This document shows, one piece after another, positions 1-8,569 of a stretch of DNA of 50,349 bases. Location: positions 1 through 50,349 of the IMG/VR virus record IMGVR_UViG_3300032331_003172. One strand, written 5' to 3'. This stretch comes from a virus. The notes beneath the pieces were generated by a model that was not told where the DNA came from, made no database searches, and saw only the letters and a program-made list of their open reading frames with translations. Position 1 is the stretch's first letter, and the number at the start of each line of letters is the position of its first letter. The translations under genes and the position numbers were made by a program.

Positions 1-129
1 GTTAGCAAAGAAACACATAAAGTTAAAGGCTGGGACGAAATAAGAAAACAAAGATTCGTTACAGATAGCAGATTAAAGGATCTTAATGATAAATACAATA
101 TCCCTAGGTTCGGGAATATGAACTATTAA
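1..129 (+). CDS. 3' end of an upstream gene (partial, unknown)
   Basis: An open frame enters from the left edge and ends at a TAA at 127-129, giving 42 C-terminal residues that finish FGNMNY. The peptide is charged (Lys/Arg/Asp-rich) with no recognisable motif. It sits 15 bases upstream of the next gene on the same strand, so it is probably the last part of a co-transcribed head or tail gene. Too little is present to name it. Confidence 0.6.
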   Translation, partial: VSKETHKVKGWDEIRKQRFVTDSRLKDLNDKYNIPRFGNMNY

Positions 130-144
130 AATAATCCAGCTTAA

Positions 145-942
145 ATGACCCTAGATGAGTTAGTAAAAGAAATTGAAGACGCATTATCTTTTAGTTGTGC
201 ACTTCCTTACAATCTTAACAGAAGCGAAATAGAAAGAATTATCAAAAGAGCTAAAGAATGGTTTCACGATAATTACCAATATGCTGTAGAGGATAGAATA
301 TTTATTATTGCAAATTCAATCTTTAACCACAAGGAATTTAGAGCAACTAGACAGTTAAGACTCCCTGATGCTATAGTAACGGTTTATGACGTTAGAGAAG
401 TTGGAGGAAATGGAATTTCTGGCAACCCGGATAGAGACTTCAGTGATTCTAAGCTTTTAGGATCAGAGCTTCTTCTATCGCCCTTTGTTGGTGATAATCT
501 AGTTTATAGAACCGTAATGTATTCATATTTTGACCTATCTAGAGCATATCTACTTGATAGCTTTGCTTTTAAATGGAATAAAAACAGCAAAAAATTAACC
601 ATTTTAGGTAGGGATCCAAACAGATCAGGAAAACCTGGATCACCAAGCGGAAACCAGCTTGCACAGGGATTTGCTGGTACCGGTGGAAAGGACGTTTCTA
701 TAAGATGCTTTGTTGCATTGAATGATGAGGATCTCTTTGAAGACGAGCTTTTCGTTAGATATTGTATTGCTAAGTGTAAAATAGCACTTTCTCAAATGCT
801 TGGGGTTTTTACGTATAATCTTCCAGGAGGAGTTCAGATAAATGCTGGTGAGATAGGTGCTCAAGGATCAACGGAACTTCAGGAGGTAATGGATATGATA
901 AATGGAGAAAATACTCCTTCGTATTTCTTACAATGGAACTAA
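145..942 (+). CDS. Putative neck/head-completion protein (T4 gp13-like?)
   Basis: This 265-residue soluble protein has no signal peptide or membrane segment. The N-terminal third is helical (ELVKEIEDAL, then IERIIKRAKEWFHDNYQYAVE), followed by a mixed region and a Gly-rich loop (about residues 165-185, SGKPGSPSGNQLAQGFAGTG). A helical C-terminus contains YCIAKCKIALSQMLGVF. Size, architecture and position immediately before the gp25/gp6 baseplate genes would fit a T4 gp13-type neck protein, which helps close the filled head and dock the tail. That identification comes from context and general resemblance, not from a diagnostic motif. The start at 145 follows the upstream stop by 15 bases. A strong terminator-like hairpin follows the stop, so this gene probably ends a transcription unit. 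It could instead be another head-tail connector. Confidence 0.45.
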   Translation: MTLDELVKEIEDALSFSCALPYNLNRSEIERIIKRAKEWFHDNYQYAVEDRIFIIANSIFNHKEFRATRQLRLPDAIVTVYDVREVGGNGISGNPDRDFSDSKLLGSELLLSPFVGDNLVYRTVMYSYFDLSRAYLLDSFAFKWNKNSKKLTILGRDPNRSGKPGSPSGNQLAQGFAGTGGKDVSIRCFVALNDEDLFEDELFVRYCIAKCKIALSQMLGVFTYNLPGGVQINAGEIGAQGSTELQEVMDMINGENTPSYFLQWN

Positions 943-958
943 TCAAATAAAACACTTA

Positions 959-996
959 AAAAAGCCCTAGATTTACTCAAATCTGGGGCTTTTTAT
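959..996 (+). terminator. Rho-independent terminator
   Basis: A 16-bp stem (959-974 with 979-994) is perfect apart from one G-U pair. It has a 4-base ACTC loop and closes with an A-run on the left and a T-run on the right. It lies 17 bases after the stop of the possible neck gene, and the next gene has its own promoter-like motif at 1023. This hairpin therefore probably separates two transcription units. Confidence 0.85.
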
Positions 997-1022
997 TTAT
1001 GTTGTGAGCGTTAAAAAATAGC

Positions 1023-1030
1023 GATATATA
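1023..1030 (+). promoter_or_regulatory. Candidate phage (late) promoter core GATATATA
   Basis: GATATATA lies 18 bases before the start of the gp25-like gene and directly downstream of the terminator at 959-996. The same octamer recurs at similar distances ahead of several other genes in the window. It resembles the idea of the T4 late promoter (a single AT-rich -10-like element) but not its exact sequence. No clear -35-type element is visible. Confidence 0.45.
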
Positions 1031-1048
1031 ATAAGATTTTTTTTAGCA

Positions 1049-1420
1049 ATGAGAGAGATTTATAATAGAGACCCACTAGACCCAAGTTACAATCCATACC
1101 AGATTGAAACAACAGACCCTGTTGAAATCTGTGTGGGCCAACTTAAAATGATGCTTTTAACAAATAAAGGTGAGGTTTTAGGAGATCCTAAATTTGGATT
1201 AAATTTGGAAGATCTGCTATTTAATTTAAACCTTTCTGAGAGTAGCATTAAAAAAGAGCTTGACCTCTTTTTATTAACTTACGTTCCTCTTTTTGGAAAA
1301 CTGGGTGGCACATATTCACTTAAATTCTATCTAGGAACACAGAGAGATATAGCGGCTCTAGATTTTTTACTTCCTGGAGATGGCGGTTTAGATCCGGTAG
1401 TAACCCTAAGAATAACTTAA
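1049..1420 (+). CDS. Baseplate wedge protein, gp25-like (GPW_gp25 family)
   Basis: The product has 123 residues, close to T4 gp25 (132). The family signature is visible around residues 41-60, GEVLGDPKFGLNLEDLLFNL, matching the G-E-x(n)-P-x-F-G-x-x-L-x-x-x-L-F pattern of GPW/gp25 proteins. In T4, gp25 connects the wedge to the sheath and helps start sheath assembly. The next gene is a gp6-type protein ten bases downstream, the same gp25/baseplate-J pairing seen across contractile phages. The gene opens a new transcription unit after a terminator. It has the usual family length with no truncation. The start has no Shine-Dalgarno sequence, only a T-run and TAGCA. Confidence 0.85.
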   Translation: MREIYNRDPLDPSYNPYQIETTDPVEICVGQLKMMLLTNKGEVLGDPKFGLNLEDLLFNLNLSESSIKKELDLFLLTYVPLFGKLGGTYSLKFYLGTQRDIAALDFLLPGDGGLDPVVTLRIT

Positions 1421-1429
1421 TTTATAAAA

Positions 1430-3157
1430 ATGAATATTTTTAAGAAGAATAATATCCTAATCAACGGATTACTAAACGACACCTTCGTTTTTTTGCAGGA
1501 CACTTATAACCAAACTGCAAACCTTTTCACGGTGGCTTCTGCTTGGGGACAAATTCTCTTTGTGGTTCAGAATCTTTCCCAGATGATTCTCTACTTTATA
1601 GAGGATTCCATTACAGAACTCAATATTGAACAAGCCACTAGAGATTATTCGGTTAGAAGCTTGGCCAGAATAGCAGGCTATGATCCAGGAAGAGCAACAG
1701 CATCACAGGGTGAGGTTTCAATTGCCTGGAATGCAAGAGAATCTGACGTTGGAGGAGGATCTATAATATTAAATAATTACACACAGATCAGATGCCAAGA
1801 AAACGGTAAGCTTTATTCTTTAATTTTTGGATCACAAAAAGTAACTATTCCTCTTACTGTAGGTACCTCTCCTTTAAGATGTAAGATAGCTCAGGGATTT
1901 TTTCAGAGCAACATCGTAACCGGAACTGGACAGGCACTACAAAGCTTCAATATACCAGCACAATCAGGATCTTACATAGATCAGTTCTATGTTGATGTTT
2001 ATGTAAACGAGGAAAAATGGAAGAGATATGATTCTTTATATGATATTCCTCTTAATGGCAAAGGATACCTAGTAAAAACGGGAATACAGGAAGGTATAGA
2101 CATTTACTTCGGAAACTCATATTTCGGATTAAATCCTCAGAGTGGATCTAGAATAAGAATAGAATACTTGCAAACAACTGGTGCTGCAGGAAACTCAAAA
2201 TCAACAAAGGAAAAACCTCTCACCTATAAATTCAACACCACAGGAACGGATCTATTTGGAAAAGAAGTAGATGTTAACAACTACTTAAATATAATTCCAG
2301 GAGTAGATCCTATGTTCGGAACAAATCCAGAATCGACAAATCTAATTAGACTAGTGGCTCCAAAGACCAGTAGATCTTTTGTTTTTGCAAATGCTCAAAA
2401 CTATGAAATTTTCCTAGATAAACTTGGCATATTTTCTCAGGTCCAGGCATTCTCAACTTTTGATGATGATTATCTAGATGACGATAACGTTGTTTACATT
2501 TATCTTGTTCCTGACATAACTTTAAACATAAGTTCAAACGAGGATTATTTCAGTGTTCCCGTAACTGACTTTTTATTATCTCAAGCTCAAAAAACCGCTG
2601 TATTGAATCTTATTCAGGATTCAGGATCAATGATAGCAACCACTGTTGTTAAAATAGTCGAGCCTATTATCACTAGATACACAGGAAACGTCATCATGAC
2701 AATGTTCGAGGGCTACGATCCAGAGACTATAAAAACAGAAATCAGAAAAAGGATCTCAACTTATATGTTAAATCTTAAAAGAAGGGACACCATTCCTAAA
2801 TCTGATATAATAGCAATCATAGAAGGTATTGATGGTGTTGACTCTGTTAATTTCTTTTTCGTCGGACAGAAAAATGAAGCAAACCAGTTAGCAGTTCAGA
2901 ACTTAAGTAACGTTTCAGATATTCAGAAAGATCAGATCTTAGGAATGAACGACTTTGGAGACATTGTAATTGGAAGAAATGAACTGGTTGTTTTAAGAGG
3001 TGGATGGTCAGATAGAAACGGGACAGTGTTTACTGAAAGTATCGTTGATGGCAAACCCGGTCCTTTAAACATTAGTATCTCCTCAGTGGTAAAGAAAAAC
3101 TACAGAGCAGATCTTAATGCTGAAACCAAAAATGTAATTATAAAATCTTCTACATAA
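1430..3157 (+). CDS. Baseplate wedge protein, gp6/baseplate J-like
   Basis: The product has 575 residues (T4 gp6 has 660). The N-terminal part is helical and hydrophobic (VASAWGQILFVVQNLSQMIL). The middle is beta-rich and includes a Gly-rich run. The C-terminal region (about residues 425-485) has the baseplate-J pattern: YDPETIKTEIRKRISTYMLN, then IPKSDIIAIIEGIDGVDSVN, where a conserved Gly-Val pair closes the short alpha/beta domain. In contractile phages this protein dimerises to link the wedges around the central hub. It follows the gp25-like gene by nine bases and precedes two further virion genes by 3 and 7 bases, so translation is probably coupled. I consider the assignment firm at family level. 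Confidence 0.8.
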   Translation: MNIFKKNNILINGLLNDTFVFLQDTYNQTANLFTVASAWGQILFVVQNLSQMILYFIEDSITELNIEQATRDYSVRSLARIAGYDPGRATASQGEVSIAWNARESDVGGGSIILNNYTQIRCQENGKLYSLIFGSQKVTIPLTVGTSPLRCKIAQGFFQSNIVTGTGQALQSFNIPAQSGSYIDQFYVDVYVNEEKWKRYDSLYDIPLNGKGYLVKTGIQEGIDIYFGNSYFGLNPQSGSRIRIEYLQTTGAAGNSKSTKEKPLTYKFNTTGTDLFGKEVDVNNYLNIIPGVDPMFGTNPESTNLIRLVAPKTSRSFVFANAQNYEIFLDKLGIFSQVQAFSTFDDDYLDDDNVVYIYLVPDITLNISSNEDYFSVPVTDFLLSQAQKTAVLNLIQDSGSMIATTVVKIVEPIITRYTGNVIMTMFEGYDPETIKTEIRKRISTYMLNLKRRDTIPKSDIIAIIEGIDGVDSVNFFFVGQKNEANQLAVQNLSNVSDIQKDQILGMNDFGDIVIGRNELVVLRGGWSDRNGTVFTESIVDGKPGPLNISISSVVKKNYRADLNAETKNVIIKSST

Positions 3158-3160
3158 AAA

Positions 3161-3700
3161 ATGGCAAATCAAGAAAGTTACTCTCCATTTTTTCCCGGAC
3201 AGGAGAAAGGTGTAAATTACACGGTTGCTGGTCAGAAGCCTCAAACGACTAATACAACTTTTTACAATTCTAAGGATCTATATGAAACTATTTCTTTAGC
3301 AGAGGACAGAGCATATAATATAGGATGCTCTGGATATAGAATGGTTTTGGTTAGTGGTCAAGGTGTTTATAAATATGCTCCTTGCACAAATTCTCAAGAT
3401 TATAAGAAATTGATGAAAGAAATGCCCAACATTCCAGTAGAAAGAAGATACTATGATTTTGATCCAACGGATAACATCTATGATATTAGAGATAGTTTCA
3501 ATGACGTTCTTCCTGATGGATTTGATTATAAAAGACAGGTTTTAAGAAGAACTCTATCCAATGTTATTTATAGAGACCCTATAAAAGAGGGAATTTTGAA
3601 TTATTTTGAGAGAGTATTTTTTGGTTTGATTGAATCAACAAAACAAATTAAAAATTTCTTTAACTACACCGTAAAAAAGAATAACAGAAGGGTTTTTTAA
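3161..3700 (+). CDS. Probable virion protein, unknown (179 aa)
   Basis: This soluble protein has no recognised domain. The N-terminus is polar and Thr/Asn-rich. The centre contains a Gly/Tyr-rich stretch (YNIGCSGYRMVLVSGQGVYK) that looks like a small beta domain. The C-terminus is helical and basic, ending KKNNRRVF. It lies three bases after the gp6-like gene and seven before the 1616-residue baseplate/fibre gene, so it is almost certainly a baseplate or tail component made with them. It does not resemble T4 gp53 or gp8 closely enough to name. Confidence 0.75.
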   Translation: MANQESYSPFFPGQEKGVNYTVAGQKPQTTNTTFYNSKDLYETISLAEDRAYNIGCSGYRMVLVSGQGVYKYAPCTNSQDYKKLMKEMPNIPVERRYYDFDPTDNIYDIRDSFNDVLPDGFDYKRQVLRRTLSNVIYRDPIKEGILNYFERVFFGLIESTKQIKNFFNYTVKKNNRRVF

Positions 3701-3707
3701 ATAGCTT

Positions 3708-6700
3708 ATGTCCAGTTTTTTCTATAGAAGACTTAATTTTTTCGATAAATCAGGTAAACCCCTGAACTTCGATTACATTGGCCCTACGGGTCCAACCCCA
3801 TTAGATACAAATTTCACTTATATAAGTGAGCCAAATACAGTTGGCCAAGGGCATGCCTATGTTGCATTCCTTAGCGACACCACAGCTCCATTAATTCAGA
3901 TTCATATTCAAGATCTAAGCGGATTCTCTATAGAATCTTGGGCGGATGAGGCAATATCTTTTCTGGAACAGGGAGCAGATGTTTATTTTCACGGTAGCAT
4001 CGTAGGCCAACAAGAATTTAAAGGTAAAGTACAATCAATAACCAAAGTATTAGCTTTGGATTATGTTCAGATCAATTTTGCTCCCGGCTACGTTTCGGGA
4101 CAAACGATTATTAGTAATGGTAATCAGATTTACTTTAGAACAACATACGATCACAGACCAGGAGGTTATTATAAAGGAAACATATATTTTGAACCAGTTT
4201 CATCTGGACTCTATGAAAATGAACAGGTTTTTATAGTTCAGAATTTTCTATACCAACCTAACGGACAGTACTACTACGGTCTTCCGCATACAGGAGTAAC
4301 CGGTGCAACTGGATCTGGAAAATGGAGAAGTAGATGGTACAATGACAAATACGGTGAAACTGATGTTTCTGAAATAATTTTCAGCTACAAGATAGAGGAT
4401 CAGCTGGAAGGTGGAGACGGTCAACCGCTCATCGTTAGCTATCCGAACATACTTTTTGAAGTGGATAAAAATTCATTCGACTATGTTTACGGAAACGGTT
4501 ACATAGGAACGAATAGTATAACCTCCTCAGCTTTAGCGGTGGACGTTGCTTTAAACACAACGGATCTTGCAGCTAATATTTATGAAAGAAAACTCATTAT
4601 TGAGGATGTAACAGGTGGGACTGGATCTACACCTCAGAAGATTATCGAAATAGATTTTTATGGCCAAGTTATAGGGGAGGACGAAAGATTTGACGTTATG
4701 CTTCAGAATATGGGTAGGTCATTTTATCAAAGTGATTCTGTTATTCTTAGGGATCATGATCCCAAAGAACCTCTTCCCAACTACATAGAGATAAACGAAA
4801 AAAGAAAGGAACTTCTAATAGCGGGAGAAGAGATCTTTCCTTATATAGGAAGTTATAAAGGTCTAATCAATGCTATAAAGTTTTTCGGATACCAGGATCT
4901 TAGGATTAAAGAATATTGGTTAAACCTTCAGTATAAAAAAGTTGAATCTGATTCACCAATCAAGAAGAATCAGGAATTTCTTAACGGTCTAAAGAGACAA
5001 CAGCAAACCCAAGGATATAGCCAGAGCTACCAGATTGCGGACGTATTAGATAATCCAAATTCAGGAAAGTATAAATTAGTTCAGACGTATGGTCCTAATA
5101 AGGACGGTGAATACGTTTTAAGCGTTGCTTCTGAAGACACATTGTTACCTAGTAGAACTTTTAAAAAGACCTCTTTATTTGGTCTTTACTATGATCTAAA
5201 TAAAGACTCTGGAGAAGTTGATGATAATGGATATCCTGTAGTCGTAGATGCTTTTAAATTCACCCAGGAGGAGGTTTTAATAAAACTATTCGCTCTTAAG
5301 GAGAGACTTAAAAGTGATTATCTACCACTGAATGCTAGAATAGTTGATATCACGGGTGAGGGTATTTACTTTGATGTATACAACACCAGATCATGGACTG
5401 ATGTAATGCAAAGACCTGATATTGATGCTGGCCTTTATTTCGATGTTAGATCTAATCCGGATTTCGGGTTTATTGAGGACCTTAGAAATTTCTCAGTTCG
5501 TCCTCTTTCAACCTCTATACAAACCCCATCTAACTATTTCAATCAGTACAGCGCAAGTGTTAGTGTATCCGGTGGAACAGGTAGCGCAATATATTTTAAC
5601 GGAATCCCAGCAACTGGACCAAACCCAACCTTATATGTAACCCAAGGTAAAACTTACGAATTCACTATAGGAACAACCGGGTTTAATTTGTATTTAACAA
5701 CTGATCCAACCCTGAGCTCTGTGGTAGATCCCGTTGGATTACAAAACAATGGAGCCACCTCTGGAGGATCTCCGATAGAGTGGTATGTGAATCCTCTTCA
5801 GGGATCACCTGTTTATTATTTCTCTCCTCAGAATCCTAGTTTATTAAATGGACAAATAATTGTTCAAACATCGGAGATATCTGATCTTGGAAATATCATA
5901 GATCCTCTTTCAGCTCAGCAGAACTACAGTGCAGACCAAAACACTTCTTTACTGAGTGCGATAGAGAATTTCTATAGATTGAAGCAACAGGGTGAAATAA
6001 AGGAATTAGGAGATGGTAAATACGATCCGCCGGCCTACATAGATCCTTCCACCGGTCTTACCTATAGAACTCCTATAGGAACTCCGATCGTTCTAGAATT
6101 GATCCTGGATAGATGGAGCTGGGACGAACTTAATGTTAACTGGACATCAATTATTTTACCTATTTTTAGAGTGGGTGACAGAGTTCAAGTTAGAGACCCA
6201 AACAATTTTGCATATCAAACTTTCGGAACTGTTACTGCGGTTAGTTATTCTACCGGTGTTTATGACGTGTTCCTTGATAGCTTTTCTACTACTCTACAAT
6301 ATGACGAATCCCAATTATTTGCTAGCCTTCAGAATTATGGAATTCTCAACTGGGCAAATATAGATTTTTCTAACATGGTTGAGATTGAGTGGATTCTTGA
6401 TAAGGAGACAACTCAATCCGGAAGCCCTTATCATTTTGAATTTAGAGGTCTTATTCTTGATTTCTATAAGTTAGCTCACTTTGTTCCTTATACTGGTGAA
6501 TATAAAGTCACCTGTAATATTTATGATGCCTTCAATGTTAAGAGCACAGTCATAAATCACGGAGCTCTTGTTGTTAGTCCTAAGACTATAGAAATAGATG
6601 CTTGGACTAGATACAGAGAATCTCAGAGCTATGAGTGGATTAATACAATAAAACAATGGGACGACTATCAGTCTATCTGGGAGTATCCTGCTGAAGGATC

Positions 6701-8558
6701 TTCTATAGAGGTTTTAGAAAAAACAATACCTAGCGAAATCCTAGATTTTGCAACATACGGAAATAAATCAGAAGATGGACAGGACGTTTATGTTAAAGTT
6801 AAAACTAAACCAATCGGTGCAACCGGTGCTATAGTTCTAACCCAAACAAATCTTGTGATCACTGATATCTCATCATATCAGATCTCTCTTGGACAATATG
6901 GATATGCTACTGTTACAACATCAGCTCCTCATAATCTTTCAACTGGAGAGGAAGTTACGATTTTAAATACGATACCTCAGATAATTGGTAGATGGTCAGT
7001 AATAGTTCCATCAGGATCTACTAACACCTTTAAAATACCATTAGTTATAGAAAACACCTGGAGTGGAATTTTAGTTCAAACATCTCCTAATCGATTATCC
7101 GTTGACACCACTCCAGCTGGATATCAAAATCAATATCTAACAGGAGCTGGAACGATAATGATAACCGTTGGCGGAAGGGATATCGGATCATCAGATTCCG
7201 GTGACTCCCTATATAAAACGGCAAATGCTATAGTATCGTCGGTAAACTCTTTAAAAACTTATCCCGATTACTTCGCTTCTTGTACTGATCCTAGTCAAGA
7301 TCCAGTTACAATTATAATATCAGCTCAGGATAGTTTAGGAGCAGATCAGAATGGTGTCTCAATGAACGTGACTTCAACGGGTTCTGTTTCGATTGTTTAT
7401 TCTTCTCCGAATCTCGATTATGGGGTTAGCCCAACTGAAACCTATGAATATTGGTACGAGTCAAGCGGGGTTTTACCTAATGCTAATCTTAAATACTGGG
7501 GAACTAAAAAATTAGATTGGCAGATTTTCACCGACAGCACATGGGATAATTCTTATGCTCACGGATGGTATGATTTTGAATTCAATAACGATTGGCTGGG
7601 CGGATATGAACTTCATAATATAAAGCCAGGTGATAATGTAAAACTTAGTACAGGAAGTCCGACATATCCATTTCCTATTGGTATAACAATACAGCCTGGG
7701 GTTTCCTCTTTAACTGTTCAGGAGGTTGCTGATCAGCTTAATTCATCTTCTGATAGATACGTTACTGATTTTTACTATAGACCTATTCCGAACGAGTCCG
7801 GAAGTCTTCCCATAGATTCACCTCCTATAAACTTGGATATAAACAACTTCGGAATTCCGAATTCTTTATATCCTCCGCCTATTTCAGTAATCGGAGGAAG
7901 CCAGATCCTTATCGCTTCTTTTGGTATAACCGGAGGAACATCTATAACCACAACAACAAGTACCACAACAACAAGTACTTCGACAACAAGTACTTCGACA
8001 ACAAGTACCACAACAACAAGTACTTCAACAACAACAAGTACAACCACAGCTCCTCCTCCTAATTGCTCTCTATCAGGAACGGCTTCTATGGTTTATCCGA
8101 CGACTACAACAACTAGTACGACTACAATTGCTCCGACGACTACAACAACTACAACTATCGCACCTACAACAACAACAACTACAACTATCGCACCTACAAC
8201 AACTAGTACAACAACTAGTACAACCACAGCTGGAACAGTTACGGTTCTGTTTGAGACAATTGTAGACGGTAGTGCTAGTGGTTCGACTACTTTTAGACTA
8301 ATGAAAAATGGACTTACAGTCGTAAATATCCTAAACCTCGACGTAAGTAACACCTATACATACAATGTTGGCGACACCATCGAAGCACGATTGATAACGG
8401 CTTCAGGTAACGTATATAGTGAAGTAGCTATCTATCAAGATCCATTTATCCTTCTAGCTACCTCAGGATATGGCGGAGGCACTCGTATTGCAGGACCTAT
8501 TACAACATCAGGCGGACAAAGCTATACTGTTCAATGTGTAGCTAGCTCATTACCTTAA
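3708..8558 (+). CDS. Giant baseplate/tail protein, possibly gp7-type wedge, with Thr-rich linkers
   Basis: This 1616-residue protein appears to be mosaic. Residues about 375-400 (IGSYKGLINAIKFFGYQDLR) recall the short helical motif of tail protein I/gp7-type wedge proteins. Residues about 900-960 form a PKD-like beta unit ending YKVTCNIYDAFNVKSTVI. Beta-rich modules dominate elsewhere. Residues about 1412-1445 and 1463-1508 are almost pure Thr/Ser with IAP or APP punctuation, encoded by short tandem DNA repeats. A final domain of about 105 residues (TVTVLFETIVDGSASGSTTF onward) looks like a small beta-sandwich. The position directly after gp25-like and gp6-like genes supports a wedge role, while the C-terminal linkers suggest display of a surface domain. 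No enzyme motif is seen. It could equally be called a baseplate-attached fibre protein. Confidence 0.7.
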   Translation: MSSFFYRRLNFFDKSGKPLNFDYIGPTGPTPLDTNFTYISEPNTVGQGHAYVAFLSDTTAPLIQIHIQDLSGFSIESWADEAISFLEQGADVYFHGSIVGQQEFKGKVQSITKVLALDYVQINFAPGYVSGQTIISNGNQIYFRTTYDHRPGGYYKGNIYFEPVSSGLYENEQVFIVQNFLYQPNGQYYYGLPHTGVTGATGSGKWRSRWYNDKYGETDVSEIIFSYKIEDQLEGGDGQPLIVSYPNILFEVDKNSFDYVYGNGYIGTNSITSSALAVDVALNTTDLAANIYERKLIIEDVTGGTGSTPQKIIEIDFYGQVIGEDERFDVMLQNMGRSFYQSDSVILRDHDPKEPLPNYIEINEKRKELLIAGEEIFPYIGSYKGLINAIKFFGYQDLRIKEYWLNLQYKKVESDSPIKKNQEFLNGLKRQQQTQGYSQSYQIADVLDNPNSGKYKLVQTYGPNKDGEYVLSVASEDTLLPSRTFKKTSLFGLYYDLNKDSGEVDDNGYPVVVDAFKFTQEEVLIKLFALKERLKSDYLPLNARIVDITGEGIYFDVYNTRSWTDVMQRPDIDAGLYFDVRSNPDFGFIEDLRNFSVRPLSTSIQTPSNYFNQYSASVSVSGGTGSAIYFNGIPATGPNPTLYVTQGKTYEFTIGTTGFNLYLTTDPTLSSVVDPVGLQNNGATSGGSPIEWYVNPLQGSPVYYFSPQNPSLLNGQIIVQTSEISDLGNIIDPLSAQQNYSADQNTSLLSAIENFYRLKQQGEIKELGDGKYDPPAYIDPSTGLTYRTPIGTPIVLELILDRWSWDELNVNWTSIILPIFRVGDRVQVRDPNNFAYQTFGTVTAVSYSTGVYDVFLDSFSTTLQYDESQLFASLQNYGILNWANIDFSNMVEIEWILDKETTQSGSPYHFEFRGLILDFYKLAHFVPYTGEYKVTCNIYDAFNVKSTVINHGALVVSPKTIEIDAWTRYRESQSYEWINTIKQWDDYQSIWEYPAEGSSIEVLEKTIPSEILDFATYGNKSEDGQDVYVKVKTKPIGATGAIVLTQTNLVITDISSYQISLGQYGYATVTTSAPHNLSTGEEVTILNTIPQIIGRWSVIVPSGSTNTFKIPLVIENTWSGILVQTSPNRLSVDTTPAGYQNQYLTGAGTIMITVGGRDIGSSDSGDSLYKTANAIVSSVNSLKTYPDYFASCTDPSQDPVTIIISAQDSLGADQNGVSMNVTSTGSVSIVYSSPNLDYGVSPTETYEYWYESSGVLPNANLKYWGTKKLDWQIFTDSTWDNSYAHGWYDFEFNNDWLGGYELHNIKPGDNVKLSTGSPTYPFPIGITIQPGVSSLTVQEVADQLNSSSDRYVTDFYYRPIPNESGSLPIDSPPINLDINNFGIPNSLYPPPISVIGGSQILIASFGITGGTSITTTTSTTTTSTSTTSTSTTSTTTTSTSTTTSTTTAPPPNCSLSGTASMVYPTTTTTSTTTIAPTTTTTTTIAPTTTTTTTIAPTTTSTTTSTTTAGTVTVLFETIVDGSASGSTTFRLMKNGLTVVNILNLDVSNTYTYNVGDTIEARLITASGNVYSEVAIYQDPFILLATSGYGGGTRIAGPITTSGGQSYTVQCVASSLP
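7947..8039 (+). repeat. Tandem 15-bp repeat encoding a Thr/Ser linker
   Basis: Five consecutive 15-base units plus one 18-base unit alternate between two variants, ACCACAACAACAAGT and ACTTCGACAACAAGT. They encode TTTTS/TSTTS pentapeptides inside the 1616-residue baseplate/tail protein. Keeping the reading frame (unit lengths divisible by three) suggests expansion and contraction is tolerated. The peptide is likely an extended linker and a possible O-glycosylation target. Confidence 0.85.
8097..8230 (+). repeat. Second Thr-rich repeat tract with IAP punctuation
   Basis: The tract encodes successive Pro-Thr(7-10)-Ile-Ala units (PTTTTTTTIA twice, with longer variants on each side). Near-identical 30-base copies are visible around 8146-8205. 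It separates a short Cys-containing segment from the final beta domain of the same protein. A 26-base piece of this tract (8109-8134) is repeated exactly in the next gene. Confidence 0.8.
8109..8134 (+). repeat. 26-bp segment shared with 9197-9222
   Basis: The same 26 bases, beginning ACAACTAGTACGACTACA and ending GCTCC, occur exactly at 8109-8134 and at 9197-9222. Both copies encode the TSTTTIAP linker, in two adjacent genes. Identity at the DNA level, including synonymous positions, points to recent duplication or recombination rather than convergent Thr-rich composition. Confidence 0.85.
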
Positions 8559-8569
8559 AAATTTAAAAC

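Noticed and set aside
7947-8230. Short repeats considered as a CRISPR array
   Set aside because: Units are 15 or ~30 bases without unique spacers, lie in frame within a gene and encode a linker.
7775-8353. Minus-strand Val-rich open frames opposite the Thr-rich repeats
   Set aside because: They are the reverse-complement reading of the ACA/ACT Thr repeats (giving Val runs) with no sensible protein character.
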